Of a DNA stretch of 31,240 nucleotides, positions 6,702 to 15,200 are shown one piece after another (positions within the stretch are counted from its first letter, which is position 1; each line of letters starts with the position of its first letter). The notes under the pieces were generated by a model. That model was not told the DNA's origin. It did no database searches and saw nothing but the letters and a program-made list of their open reading frames with translations. Made by a program: the position numbers and the translations under genes. This DNA is from RGIG7332 sp045589235 (GTDB lineage: Bacteria; Bacillota; Clostridia; Oscillospirales; JAAYXM01), in the NCBI GenBank assembly GCA_045589235.1, contig JAZNOR010000092.1, positions 1 through 31,240 on the forward strand, in the 5' to 3' direction.

Positions 6702-6835
6702 CTTTCATTTTGAGCATTTTGAAATTTTTTGCCACATTCTTTAATTTCTGCAGAATTCCTGCATTTAATTCATAAATAAAACGTTTTAAAAAAATATTTT
6801 TTGAAAGAAATATTGCAAGTATATTTCAAAACAAA

Positions 6836-6867
6836 AAAACAGGCTTGTTTTCACAAGCCTGTTTTTT
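6836..6867. terminator. Terminator of the isomerase/amidohydrolase operon
   Basis: AAAACAGGCTTGT - TTTC - ACAAGCCTGTTTT, a perfect 13-bp stem. On the minus strand it is followed by T tracts and lies nine bases after the stop of the isomerase-like gene. It also insulates gdhA from that operon. Confidence 0.93.
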
Positions 6868-6875
6868 ACTTTTAA

Positions 6876-8276
6876 TTAAACTCTTACGCACTCAAAGTCC
6901 ATAGTCTGAGCGAATACTTCGATTTCCTTAGAAAGGTCACCGATACCGAGAGCTGAGTGATGACCCGGACCCTGGATACACCAGTCGTTAAAGAATTCCG
7001 GAATCGGCTTTTCAACTCTTACACGGCAGTTCGGATTACCGATGTTAAGAATGTCACCCGGAACGATCTCTGCAACAGTGTAGATAAGCTTAAATGTCTT
7101 CTCTGTGCCAACCTGAGTGAGGTTTAAGATTGTGCAGGTGCCGAGCTTCATATTGAAGTCGATACCGAGACCCTCGCCAATCTTACCGTGGTGAGTTGTG
7201 AGGTTCTGGAGCTTCGGCTTACCAACAGCTAAGTCAACGTTACTCGGGCCATCGTGTCCCATAAGGATGAAGTTCTCATCAAAGTCCTGTGAGAAGAACT
7301 CGAGGAACATTCCGCCGCCACCGAGGAGATTTAAAATCTTCATTGCCATAGCAGCCTTAACGTCACCCTCGGTAACGCTCGGGATACCCATAGCAGTAAG
7401 TCTTGAAGCAGCAAGTGAAGACTGACCGCGGAGCTGGATGTACTTTTCGTCCTGACCCCACCAGTAGTAACCAAGACCGTCAATCTTATACTTCTTAACG
7501 ATTTCATCAAAAGCAACTGCAATCTTTGCAGATTCTCTCATATGCTCGTCTGTAACAGAATCATCTACTTCGTAGAACTCGCGGAATTCCTTGTACATTT
7601 CCTGAAGCTGATCATCAGTTACAGCATCATATGCCTGCTCAATTTCCTGAATCTCAGGACGGCAAACGAGCTGGCTGGTTGCGCGTAAAATCTTGTGGTC
7701 ATCAACCGGCATATCAACCATGTTTGTGTAGGTGTTACCGATAACTGCGAAGCGGCATCTTGAATATGCCTTAGCAGCAGCAGCACCCATACAAGTGCGC
7801 TGAACTTCGTTCCAGAACTTGTCATCGCCGAAATGGCCTGTAATTACCTGGAATGCTCTCTTCATAGCAACGAGTGTGCATGAATACTCCGGAATCGGGC
7901 AAGCGCCCTCGTGGTGGAGATAGAGCTCAGTGTCAGCAGTTGCGTAGTCATAAGATGAATCCTCATGTGCATTCACAAGACGAATCGGAACGTTAACTGC
8001 GTTAACACTTGGAACGATAAGTGTACCTGTTGTGTAACCAAACGGGAAGATGAGAAGGATATCAATATCTCCTTCTTTGAAAACTTCTGCAGCCTTTGCC
8101 GCAGTCTCGTATGTGTCAACAAGACCCGGGCTTACTACATCAGCATACTCGCTGAGCTTTCCTACCAACTTGTCGTACATTGCGAGACCCATCTCTTTAA
8201 GGTTAGCGTACTGATGGAAGTACATGTTGAGACCGGTCGGTAAAAGACCAATTCTCGGGCGTAATTTCTTACTCAT
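6876..8276 (-). CDS. L-fucose/L-arabinose isomerase family protein
   Basis: A 466-residue cytosolic protein of the L-fucose/L-arabinose isomerase superfamily, metal-dependent aldose-ketose isomerases. Four candidate active-site residues line up with the Glu-Glu-His-His set known for arabinose isomerase (E306, E333, H350, H450 in E. coli): Glu303 in VTEGDVKAAM, Glu326 in FLEFFS, His341 in MGHDGPSN and His440 in GPGHHSALG, with nearly the same spacing. The start follows AGGAGG. It is the last gene of a four-gene operon with two amidohydrolase-fold proteins and a phosphotriesterase-like hydrolase, followed by a strong terminator. Overall sequence is unlike FucI or AraA proper, so the substrate is probably another sugar or sugar derivative. 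Family well supported, reaction not proven. Confidence 0.82.
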   Translation of the reverse strand: MSKKLRPRIGLLPTGLNMYFHQYANLKEMGLAMYDKLVGKLSEYADVVSPGLVDTYETAAKAAEVFKEGDIDILLIFPFGYTTGTLIVPSVNAVNVPIRLVNAHEDSSYDYATADTELYLHHEGACPIPEYSCTLVAMKRAFQVITGHFGDDKFWNEVQRTCMGAAAAKAYSRCRFAVIGNTYTNMVDMPVDDHKILRATSQLVCRPEIQEIEQAYDAVTDDQLQEMYKEFREFYEVDDSVTDEHMRESAKIAVAFDEIVKKYKIDGLGYYWWGQDEKYIQLRGQSSLAASRLTAMGIPSVTEGDVKAAMAMKILNLLGGGGMFLEFFSQDFDENFILMGHDGPSNVDLAVGKPKLQNLTTHHGKIGEGLGIDFNMKLGTCTILNLTQVGTEKTFKLIYTVAEIVPGDILNIGNPNCRVRVEKPIPEFFNDWCIQGPGHHSALGIGDLSKEIEVFAQTMDFECVRV

Positions 8277-8294
8277 TTTATTTTTCCTCCTAAA

Positions 8295-9065
8295 TTATAA
8301 TTTTAATAATCGAGCTGCATTTCCGCGGAAAATAAGCTCGCGCTCGGCATCAGTTATATCAGCACCAAGGACTGCGCCCTGGATAAAGCGGTAACCCTGC
8401 ATCGGAGCATCCGTTGCATATAAAACTTTTTCTGCACCGACTTCGCGCACCATTCGCTCAACCATTCCGTTAAAGCGACCGGTATCACATAAATCAAGGT
8501 AAGCACCCGGATATTTTTTAGCAAGCTCAATTGCAAGCTCGGTCTGCCCCTGAATTGAGTGACCCATAATAAACTTGATATTCGGGTTTTTACTTAAAAT
8601 TGTATCAATTTTATCTGCTGAGTTGCAGGACTCACCATTCATCGAAACACCCCAGGTGTGACTCAAAACGATAAGACCACGCTCGTTTGCAAAACGGAAC
8701 ATATCTTCATAGAGCTTATCTGTGATATTTGTTCTGTGATAGTCAGGCAAAGTTTTAATTCCGACATAGCCCGGGTTTTCATCAAAAGCTTTTTCAATTT
8801 CGGAAATTGTTGTTCCAACATTCGGGTTAAAGCCGAAATAACCTTTGATTCTGTCAGGATAATTGCGCATTGCGTTTGCAATATCCTCGCGATGGCTGCC
8901 TGTAACAAACAAGTCTTCACATGGCGCACATACGATCATTTCAACGCCACACTCGTCCATATACTCGACCATTTCATCAGCTTCATACATTCCGTAATGG
9001 ATACAGTACTCAGGACCCATATGAGTGTGGATATCAATCATTTTATAGGGAAGTGAGAAGTTCAT
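8295..9065 (-). CDS. Amidohydrolase family protein (COG2159-like) with complete metal site
   Basis: A 256-residue TIM-barrel metal hydrolase or decarboxylase of the amidohydrolase-2 type. Metal ligands are visible in order: DIHTHMG (Asp11, His13, His15), SHTWG (His136), IMGHSIQG (His169) and YATDAPMQGY (Asp219). No signal peptide, so cytoplasmic. The start ATG overlaps the stop of the upstream gene by four bases (ATGA), showing tight translational coupling, and GGAGG lies a few bases upstream. The upstream gene is a paralogue that has lost these ligands, so the two may form a hetero-oligomer in which this subunit is the catalyst. With a fucose-isomerase-like protein and a phosphotriesterase-like lactonase in the same operon, a sugar lactone or sugar-acid substrate is plausible. 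Substrate unknown. Confidence 0.85.
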   Translation of the reverse strand: MNFSLPYKMIDIHTHMGPEYCIHYGMYEADEMVEYMDECGVEMIVCAPCEDLFVTGSHREDIANAMRNYPDRIKGYFGFNPNVGTTISEIEKAFDENPGYVGIKTLPDYHRTNITDKLYEDMFRFANERGLIVLSHTWGVSMNGESCNSADKIDTILSKNPNIKFIMGHSIQGQTELAIELAKKYPGAYLDLCDTGRFNGMVERMVREVGAEKVLYATDAPMQGYRFIQGAVLGADITDAERELIFRGNAARLLKL

Positions 9066-9847
9066 ATTCTTACCTCCTTAATAAGTCTTTCGATGTTGCC
9101 GTGAGCCACCATCTCACGTACTTCATCGGAGAAGGTTGCATTCATAAGGCAATTTAAGCTGCATCCGACAGCATTTGACGGAAAGTTTGAACCATAGATA
9201 AGTCTCTCCGGGCCAAACTCTTTGCATATTATCTCGTAATCGTGAGCTAAACCTAAGTCGCCTGTTTCGAGATAAACATTCGGATACTTCTTAAGAAGCG
9301 GATAGATAAGTCGTCCGCACGGCCAGATGCCTTTGTTGCATATAATAACCGTAAGTTTCGGGAACTCTTTAAGCACATTATAAATATACTGATAATCCGG
9401 CTGCGGTTCAAGATATATCGGAATTTTAAGCTCAGAATATAAATCGAGCTGCTCGCCCATTGTTACATCGCACATAATGTAGCGGTTTTTATCCGGCCAA
9501 GCCTTGAGAAGACGAACATCGTTTTCCTTCATGCTTGCGATGAACTTATCTGACTCGAATTCCTTATCCGTAATCTCCGGAAGGATTGCCCAAACGGGAA
9601 TGAGTCGGTCTGTATGACCTTTAATTGCATCGGATAATATCTTATTGCCCTTGCGCGGATCATAGTCATATTGTGCCCTGTGGAATACGCACGCCTTTTC
9701 GATGCCAAACTTATCCATAACACTGAGCATTTCTTCTGCGTTGCCCACGGTCTGAACATCATCAAGAATAACAAAGCTTTCGTGATTTACGATTTCGTGT
9801 TTTACAAAATCGTGACCGATGCAAGCATTAGCATCAATAATTCGCAT
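9062..9847 (-). CDS. Degenerate amidohydrolase-fold protein (metal ligands lost)
   Basis: A 261-residue paralogue of the downstream amidohydrolase; both share the closing pattern of ERLIYGSNFP / EKVLYATDAP and GNIERLIKE / GNAARLLKL. All five expected metal ligands are changed: the DxHxH motif reads DANAC (His to Asn7 and Cys9), the third histidine region reads IYLEPQP (Glu147), the fourth IICNKG (Asn171), and the aspartate YGSNFP (Asn221). The fold looks intact and the frame is uninterrupted, so this is not a decaying gene. It could be a metal-free enzyme, a binding subunit, or a regulatory partner of its neighbour. The start follows AAGGTG; the stop overlaps the next start by four bases. Eleven bases separate it from the phosphotriesterase-like gene upstream. 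Confidence 0.8.
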   Translation of the reverse strand: MRIIDANACIGHDFVKHEIVNHESFVILDDVQTVGNAEEMLSVMDKFGIEKACVFHRAQYDYDPRKGNKILSDAIKGHTDRLIPVWAILPEITDKEFESDKFIASMKENDVRLLKAWPDKNRYIMCDVTMGEQLDLYSELKIPIYLEPQPDYQYIYNVLKEFPKLTVIICNKGIWPCGRLIYPLLKKYPNVYLETGDLGLAHDYEIICKEFGPERLIYGSNFPSNAVGCSLNCLMNATFSDEVREMVAHGNIERLIKEVRI

Positions 9848-9858
9848 TTATTTTCACC

Positions 9859-10902
9859 TTACTCCTGCATTAAGAATCTGATCGGATTTTCATCAGCAAT
9901 CATTTTAATGTCCTCTGCAGCCATCTTCTCCTGGCGCATCATCGGAACGATGTTAGTAAAGATATGGTCATAGCCCCAGCCACCATATTTGTGGAGAGAT
10001 GCCTTTAAGCATACGTCGTTTGAAATGATAACCTGCTTGCCGTAACCGTCAGCAACAAGCTTTTTAAGCATTGCAACGCGCTCAACGTCAGTTGCAAACG
10101 GACCGCCTGCAAATGCGCCCTCCTGTGCTTCGAAGTAATACTCCTTACCACAGTTGTCAAACTCAATGTAAGCACCGGTAGCCATAATAGCCTTTAAGTA
10201 CTCATAATCAAATGTAACGTCAATATGGCAAACGCAGATGCTCTTACCCGGAACGCCGTTCTCAATAAGTAAATTAACAGCATCCAAACCTGCCCATGAC
10301 CACGGATATGTATGTAAGTAAATCGGAAGGCCAGTCTTCTTGTGAGCGATAGCTGCAGCAATGATTGAGTTGCGCTCAACTGGATAAATCTTCTCGCTGA
10401 CACCAACTTCACCGATAGCTCCTGCCTTGATGCCGGAATCCTCAATGCCAACTTCGATTTCCTTAATTAAAATCTCAGCCATTTCTTCAGCCGACATATT
10501 TGAATATTTCTCATCCAATGCGTCGTGAACGAAAAAGCCCGTGCCGACAACGATATCAATATCGGTTGTCTCCTGGATTTTTTTAAGCTTTGCCATATCG
10601 CGGCCGATGCCGATTGAAGTTAAATCTAAAAGCAAGTCAACGTTGTGGTTCTTTAAGAATTTAATCTCGTTTATAGCATCGTTCTCATCTGAAAGAATGA
10701 GATTTTCGCGAATAATATACGGATTTCTTCTTAAAACGCCGAGATTTTCCATTTTGACTTCACTGTAGAAAAGTTCTTTGGCTTCTGCATCTTTTGGCTC
10801 AACAGCCTCGTGAGTGATGTCGATGAGAAGATGCTCATGAGCTAAGACTCTCTTACAGTCTGCTAAATTTTTTGTTCCTCTGATTGTGTTAATTGTTTTC
10901 AT
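9859..10902 (-). CDS. Phosphotriesterase-like (PTE family) hydrolase, possible lactonase
   Basis: A 347-residue binuclear-metal TIM-barrel hydrolase of the phosphotriesterase family, whose bacterial members include sugar lactonases. Metal ligands can be placed: LAHEHLL (His22, His24), GEVGVS with Glu165 where phosphotriesterase proper has a carboxylated lysine, LHTYP (His197), CVCHID (His226) and ISNDVC (Asp296). Glutamate at the bridging position is known from E. coli PHP and other family members. The start ATG follows AAGGAGC. It is the first gene of the operon; its leader has a TATAAT and a large inverted repeat. Working with the isomerase-like and amidohydrolase genes it could open a sugar lactone, but the substrate is not evident. 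Confidence 0.88.
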   Translation of the reverse strand: MKTINTIRGTKNLADCKRVLAHEHLLIDITHEAVEPKDAEAKELFYSEVKMENLGVLRRNPYIIRENLILSDENDAINEIKFLKNHNVDLLLDLTSIGIGRDMAKLKKIQETTDIDIVVGTGFFVHDALDEKYSNMSAEEMAEILIKEIEVGIEDSGIKAGAIGEVGVSEKIYPVERNSIIAAAIAHKKTGLPIYLHTYPWSWAGLDAVNLLIENGVPGKSICVCHIDVTFDYEYLKAIMATGAYIEFDNCGKEYYFEAQEGAFAGGPFATDVERVAMLKKLVADGYGKQVIISNDVCLKASLHKYGGWGYDHIFTNIVPMMRQEKMAAEDIKMIADENPIRFLMQE

Positions 10903-10925
10903 AATATCAGCTCCTTAAAAAGATG

Positions 10926-10951
10926 CTATTATGAAGTTCTCTTCATAATAG
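10926..10951. repeat. Perfect 11-bp inverted repeat, candidate operator of the hydrolase/isomerase operon
   Basis: CTATTATGAAG - TTCT - CTTCATAATAG. It begins right after the likely -10 (minus strand TATAAT, 10954-10959) and ends just before the AAGGAG of the first gene, so it covers the expected transcription start. This fits a repressor operator (LacI, GntR or TetR class spacing). As RNA it would be a stem next to the ribosome binding site. Confidence 0.6.
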
Positions 10952-10953
10952 TT

Positions 10954-10959
10954 ATTATA
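10954..10959 (-). promoter_or_regulatory. Likely -10 box of the hydrolase/isomerase operon
   Basis: Minus strand TATAAT directly upstream of the inverted repeat. The best -35, TTGACC, is 24 bases away, too far; at 17 bases the hexamer is TGAAAA. The poor -35 suggests activation or an alternative arrangement. Confidence 0.5.
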
Positions 10960-11015
10960 CACTATTAAAACTTTCTTTTCATTGGTCAAAAGCAGCTTTT
11001 TTATAGTGTTTTTCG

Positions 11016-12191
11016 TTATTTTAATATAATTCCACCCTTTTGGTAGAAAACATTTCCTGCTTTCAAGTATTCTTTAACCGCGCTCTGCATACTGCTGTTT
11101 TCAGGCAATTCGTCTATGGGAATCGGTTTTTCAAGGTGATATAAAAAAGTATACACTTCTTTCCCGTCATTAAGCAGCGGAAACGCAATATAATCACTTG
11201 CAAAGTCAATAATATTACTCTTCTTTTTAATTATATCACAAAGTCGCATCTCAAGCATCCATGAAAAACAGCAGAACGCTTTATATTCGTATTCGGGATA
11301 AAATTTCTCAAATATTTCGCGTGCTTTTGCATAAGATTCTCTGCAAAGCTCGTAGGTAAACGGCTCGTGTGCAGGAATGTGAACATTTAAAACTTTATCG
11401 CCTTTGCGCAAAATCTCATCATATCCGCAAAGCTCAATTTTTTCTGTTTCACATTCTCCGTATTTATTTACGGGATATCCAATAACGGAATTTTCTTTAA
11501 TCTCGATATCTGCATAAAACTTGTCTTCCTCATTGTCCTGACCATTTGAGCCAAAAACCATTCCTTTTTTATGCATATACTGCCCGTCAATTAAAATTCT
11601 TATATCGTCACCTTTTCTGTAAACACGGACCTTTTCAGGAAAATTCATCATTTCAAAATTAAGGCGGCCTATACGAATGAGTTTCAACTTGACAAAAAGC
11701 ATGAACCACTCGACGTAAATTCGCATTCCGCTTCTGCCGAACATATCGAAATAATCGTTAATCTCTGCATCGAACCCCTGGAGTGTATCTGAAATTATTT
11801 CAAACGGAAGGCCTCGCTTTTCCATTTTTCGCACCATATCCTCAACGCAGAAAAGAAGTGAAAATAGCGGCGCGAAATCCGTTGCCATTTCAGCACGGTC
11901 AGGCATTTTCATTTTATGTAGTGGCGAATTTTCTTCTATTATGCAATATAAAACGTATGTAAAAAGAAGTAAGTCGCGGTCTTTGGCAACAAGCTCTGCT
12001 GCGAGAAGAACATCATTAAACCATCTTCTGAAGAAATTGTATTTATCATTAAGGCGTTTTAATCGCTCGGTATCAATAATTGCACTACCTTTTTCCTCAA
12101 AAAGCCTTTTGCCTTTAATATAAAATTTAAGAAATTCATCGGAGTATTCAATTTTTAGTCGATTGCAAAAATGTTTTGCCGCCCGTTCCAT
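11016..12191 (-). CDS. GNAT-like acyltransferase domain protein (NAT_N / GNAT_C type), function unknown
   Basis: A 391-residue cytosolic protein. I recognise the pattern of the GNAT-like paired domains found in many gut Firmicutes and Actinobacteria: an all-alpha N-terminal part (about 1-180, with SGMRIYVEWFMLF) and a C-terminal part (about 185-340) with KVLNVHIPAHEPFT (267-279), then ELCRESYAKAREIFEKFYPE and the hallmark FCCFSWMLEM (306-315). These are annotated as acyltransferase-like on structural grounds; no substrate is known to me. The start follows AGGAG. It lies between the heparinase-like gene (terminator between them) and the phosphotriesterase-like operon, without a clear terminator of its own, so read-through into that operon is possible. 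That neighbourhood suggests a role in carbohydrate use, which is only inference. Confidence 0.65.
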   Translation of the reverse strand: MERAAKHFCNRLKIEYSDEFLKFYIKGKRLFEEKGSAIIDTERLKRLNDKYNFFRRWFNDVLLAAELVAKDRDLLLFTYVLYCIIEENSPLHKMKMPDRAEMATDFAPLFSLLFCVEDMVRKMEKRGLPFEIISDTLQGFDAEINDYFDMFGRSGMRIYVEWFMLFVKLKLIRIGRLNFEMMNFPEKVRVYRKGDDIRILIDGQYMHKKGMVFGSNGQDNEEDKFYADIEIKENSVIGYPVNKYGECETEKIELCGYDEILRKGDKVLNVHIPAHEPFTYELCRESYAKAREIFEKFYPEYEYKAFCCFSWMLEMRLCDIIKKKSNIIDFASDYIAFPLLNDGKEVYTFLYHLEKPIPIDELPENSSMQSAVKEYLKAGNVFYQKGGIILK

Positions 12192-12202
12192 AATTTTCTC
12201 CT

Positions 12203-12241
12203 AAAAAATATTTAAGCGGTGGGAAATACCCCACCGCTTAA
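12203..12241 (-). terminator. Terminator of the heparinase-like gene
   Basis: TTAAGCGGTGGG - loop - CCCACCGCTTAA, a perfect 12-bp stem (12212-12241) followed on the minus strand by ATATTTTTT. It lies 37 bases after the stop codon. The T tract abuts the AGGAG of the next gene, so that gene must depend on read-through or a promoter hidden here. Confidence 0.88.
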
Positions 12242-12278
12242 ATAATACAATATTTTAATGCTCAGGTCAAGAGAACAA

Positions 12279-15200
12279 CTACTTGTTTATAACACAAATA
12301 TCGCCGAAATAACTCTTGCCGTTTACCACAACAAACGGAAGAACCTGCATATTTTTCTTTTTGTCGAGAGTTACCGTAAATTTACCATCTGCCTGCTTTA
12401 AAGACTCACCGTCTTCTGCGTTTACTGCAAGGCTTGCTTTACCGTCTGCATAGACATACAAGCCGTATTTCTCGACATCTACCTTATCAAATTTATTAAA
12501 GCTTACCTCAACTTCAACAGTACCTGCCTTAGACGAGGTATTTGCAACAACATCAAAGTCAGCTTCAGGTGCGCTTGTATGTGCAAGCGGAATTTCAAAA
12601 CGATTGCTCTTTGCAATGTTGTAGACATAACCCTTTGAAGCATCGGTTGCATCCTTGTAGCTACGAATTGTGGTTACAAGGCCGATGTTTAAGTCAACCT
12701 TACCCTTATCCTTAGCATTTACATTTGCACTCTCAATTAAGTATGCGCCATTGAAGTCAGAGGTCTTATCTCCGCCGTTATCAATGTAAATGTAGTTACC
12801 TGCGAGAGAATCTACATCAACATTACCGTTAAAGTCAACTGTAATTACGTTTTCCCTAACCATTTCCTTGGTAAAGTCACAAACGATACCTGTAAGGCTA
12901 TCTTCATACTCATTACCGCAAAGCTTTGTACCGTCGTTTAAGTATGTGTAGCTCGGTGATAACTTACCGTCTTCATATGTTACAACACCCACAAAGCCGG
13001 CAAAATCGAACTTATCATCAACTGTATATGTAATGTTCTTATTTGTTGAGTAAACGATATAATCCTCACGACCGCCCTTGAGCGTTACCTTAACAGCACG
13101 TGCAATATCGTTCTTCTCGCTCTTTCCGGAAGTTGCAACCATTGGGACTTCTTTAACGCCCATAATATATGCGCTGTCCTTATACGGCTCGATTACAGCA
13201 GTATAGAATGAGTCTAAGTTCTTGCCCTGACGACGTGCCATAATCTGCTTGATAAGCTCAGGAGCGCCATTTGCAAGCGGCGGACGTGTGTCTGCATAAG
13301 CAAACTCAGTAAGGTCCGTGTTGAGCATTGTGAGCTTTAAGTGTAAATTTTGCTCGCCCGGAAGAACATCAAAATAGTCCTTTATCTTAAAGTCTGCGCT
13401 GATTGTTGCGCTTTCCGGATTTGCAGCTCTGTAAACATTTTTAAGCCATGTAAATCCTGTCGGGTACTTAAGCGGAGTTTCCCAATCATTGTTCCAAAGC
13501 GGGTCGATTCCGTATGGAGCATCAGGTCCTGCATAAGAACCTACAAACTGACCTTTTTCATTTGTCTGCGCAGTCATCGGAATATCAACTGAAATTTCCT
13601 CAGCTTGTGCATGGAAATTATAAATGTGGTCATTTCCACCCTTAACACGGAAGAAGTCAACTGCATAGCTTACATCGTCCGTTGCATCAACTGAAACTAC
13701 CGTTCTGCGGAAAATCTTGGTTTCATCATAGAATTCCGGAGCATCAACGTCCATTACCTTTACCTTGCCGGAATCATCAAAGTGGTACGGGTCTCCAACA
13801 AGCATCTGATTTGCTATATAGTTCTGGTAATTTGCACCATCTTTGCTCATAACAGTAACTGTGTTGTGAGCCATCGGAGTGTTAACCCATGTAATTCTGT
13901 TGCAGTCTATCGTCTTATAGTCCGGATTACCAAGGTCCGGTGCCATATCAATACCATATGCGATAACACCTAAATTGAGTGTATCATAATGGCCGTGGCC
14001 GAAGTTCTTACCGTAGTACATCCAGAAGCTTCGCTGTGTATCTTCGCCGTTTGGTTTAACTTCACCGTCGCGGAACATCGCAAGACCGTAACCTGTAAGG
14101 TTAAGGCTCGGGTTCTGAACGACCGTGCCGTGCTCATCTATAATTGCTTGAATTTCATTTCTGGATGCATAAGGATCTGCCGAGAAAATGCCACCGTTTA
14201 TTCCGCTTAAATCGCCGCCTTTTAAGTTGTAAATGAGGCGTGCAATGTTAATATCCTTAACGCCTGCACCCCATGCAGAAATTAAAACATTTGCATTTGC
14301 AATCTGCATCGGCTTTGCAAACTGACCGGTGTCACCGATGTTCGGAACATATTTGCCTGCAAGAGTTAACTTACTGATCGCCTCAAGTGCCTGACGATAC
14401 TTGGGATGCTCATATAAGTTAGCGGATGAGTATGTATCCTTATAGCCAAGTAAGATGTCTGCAACCGTGCTGAATGCATTCATCCATACAGTATTGTAGC
14501 CCGGTGCAGCTTCGTTACCCCAACCGTCACGGTCGACGGTATTTACCATCGTTGTATAGAAGTTACCCTTCTCACCCTTCATACCCGTTGCGCTCGGCTC
14601 GAAAATCCAGTCGATCCACTCAGCGGTTTCAGGGAATGTGTCGAGAACAACACCTGCATAGGCCATTACCATCTGCGGATAGCCGACGTTACCCTTAATT
14701 TCAAGGTCATAAATTCCCTGACGAATTGAACGTAAAATACCGTTATCGCAGTTATATCTGATTAAATCTGCAGAGGTCTTGGTGTTCTCCATATTATAGC
14801 GCTCTGCTTTTTCTGATAAGAAGTCAATAACCTTCGGGTTGTCCATAGCAGGCCAGAAAGCATCATAAGCCTGAGATAAGTTAACGGCAATTGTGTAGTC
14901 ACCGATACGACCTACAACCTTACCGACACCTGTACCGCCGTCTGAGTTCAAGTACGGCATCCACTCTTCTTTAAGGTGCATTTCGTGATATACATCGGCA
15001 ACACGGTCAAGTATAATTGCGCCTGCAATTCCATACTTTTCATCGCCTGTATAAACATAAGCTTCGCGAAGTGCATGAAGTGAGCGAGGAATGACGCCAC
15101 CTTTATTTGCATTCCATGTGCCCCACCATACACCGGACTCATTATAAAGCGGGATATATACGTGAACTTCCTTTATCGAAGAATATTCTCCCGTATAATA

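Noticed and set aside
6625..6735. In-frame extension of the GDH gene to an earlier start
   Set aside because: It runs through a perfect TTGACA-17-TATAAT promoter and its residues are not GDH-like; the ATG at 6624 has a good ribosome site and gives the usual length.
10960..11015. AAAAGCAGCTTTTTT as a terminator of the acyltransferase-like gene
   Set aside because: The stem is only five A/T-rich pairs around a three-base loop, too weak to call.
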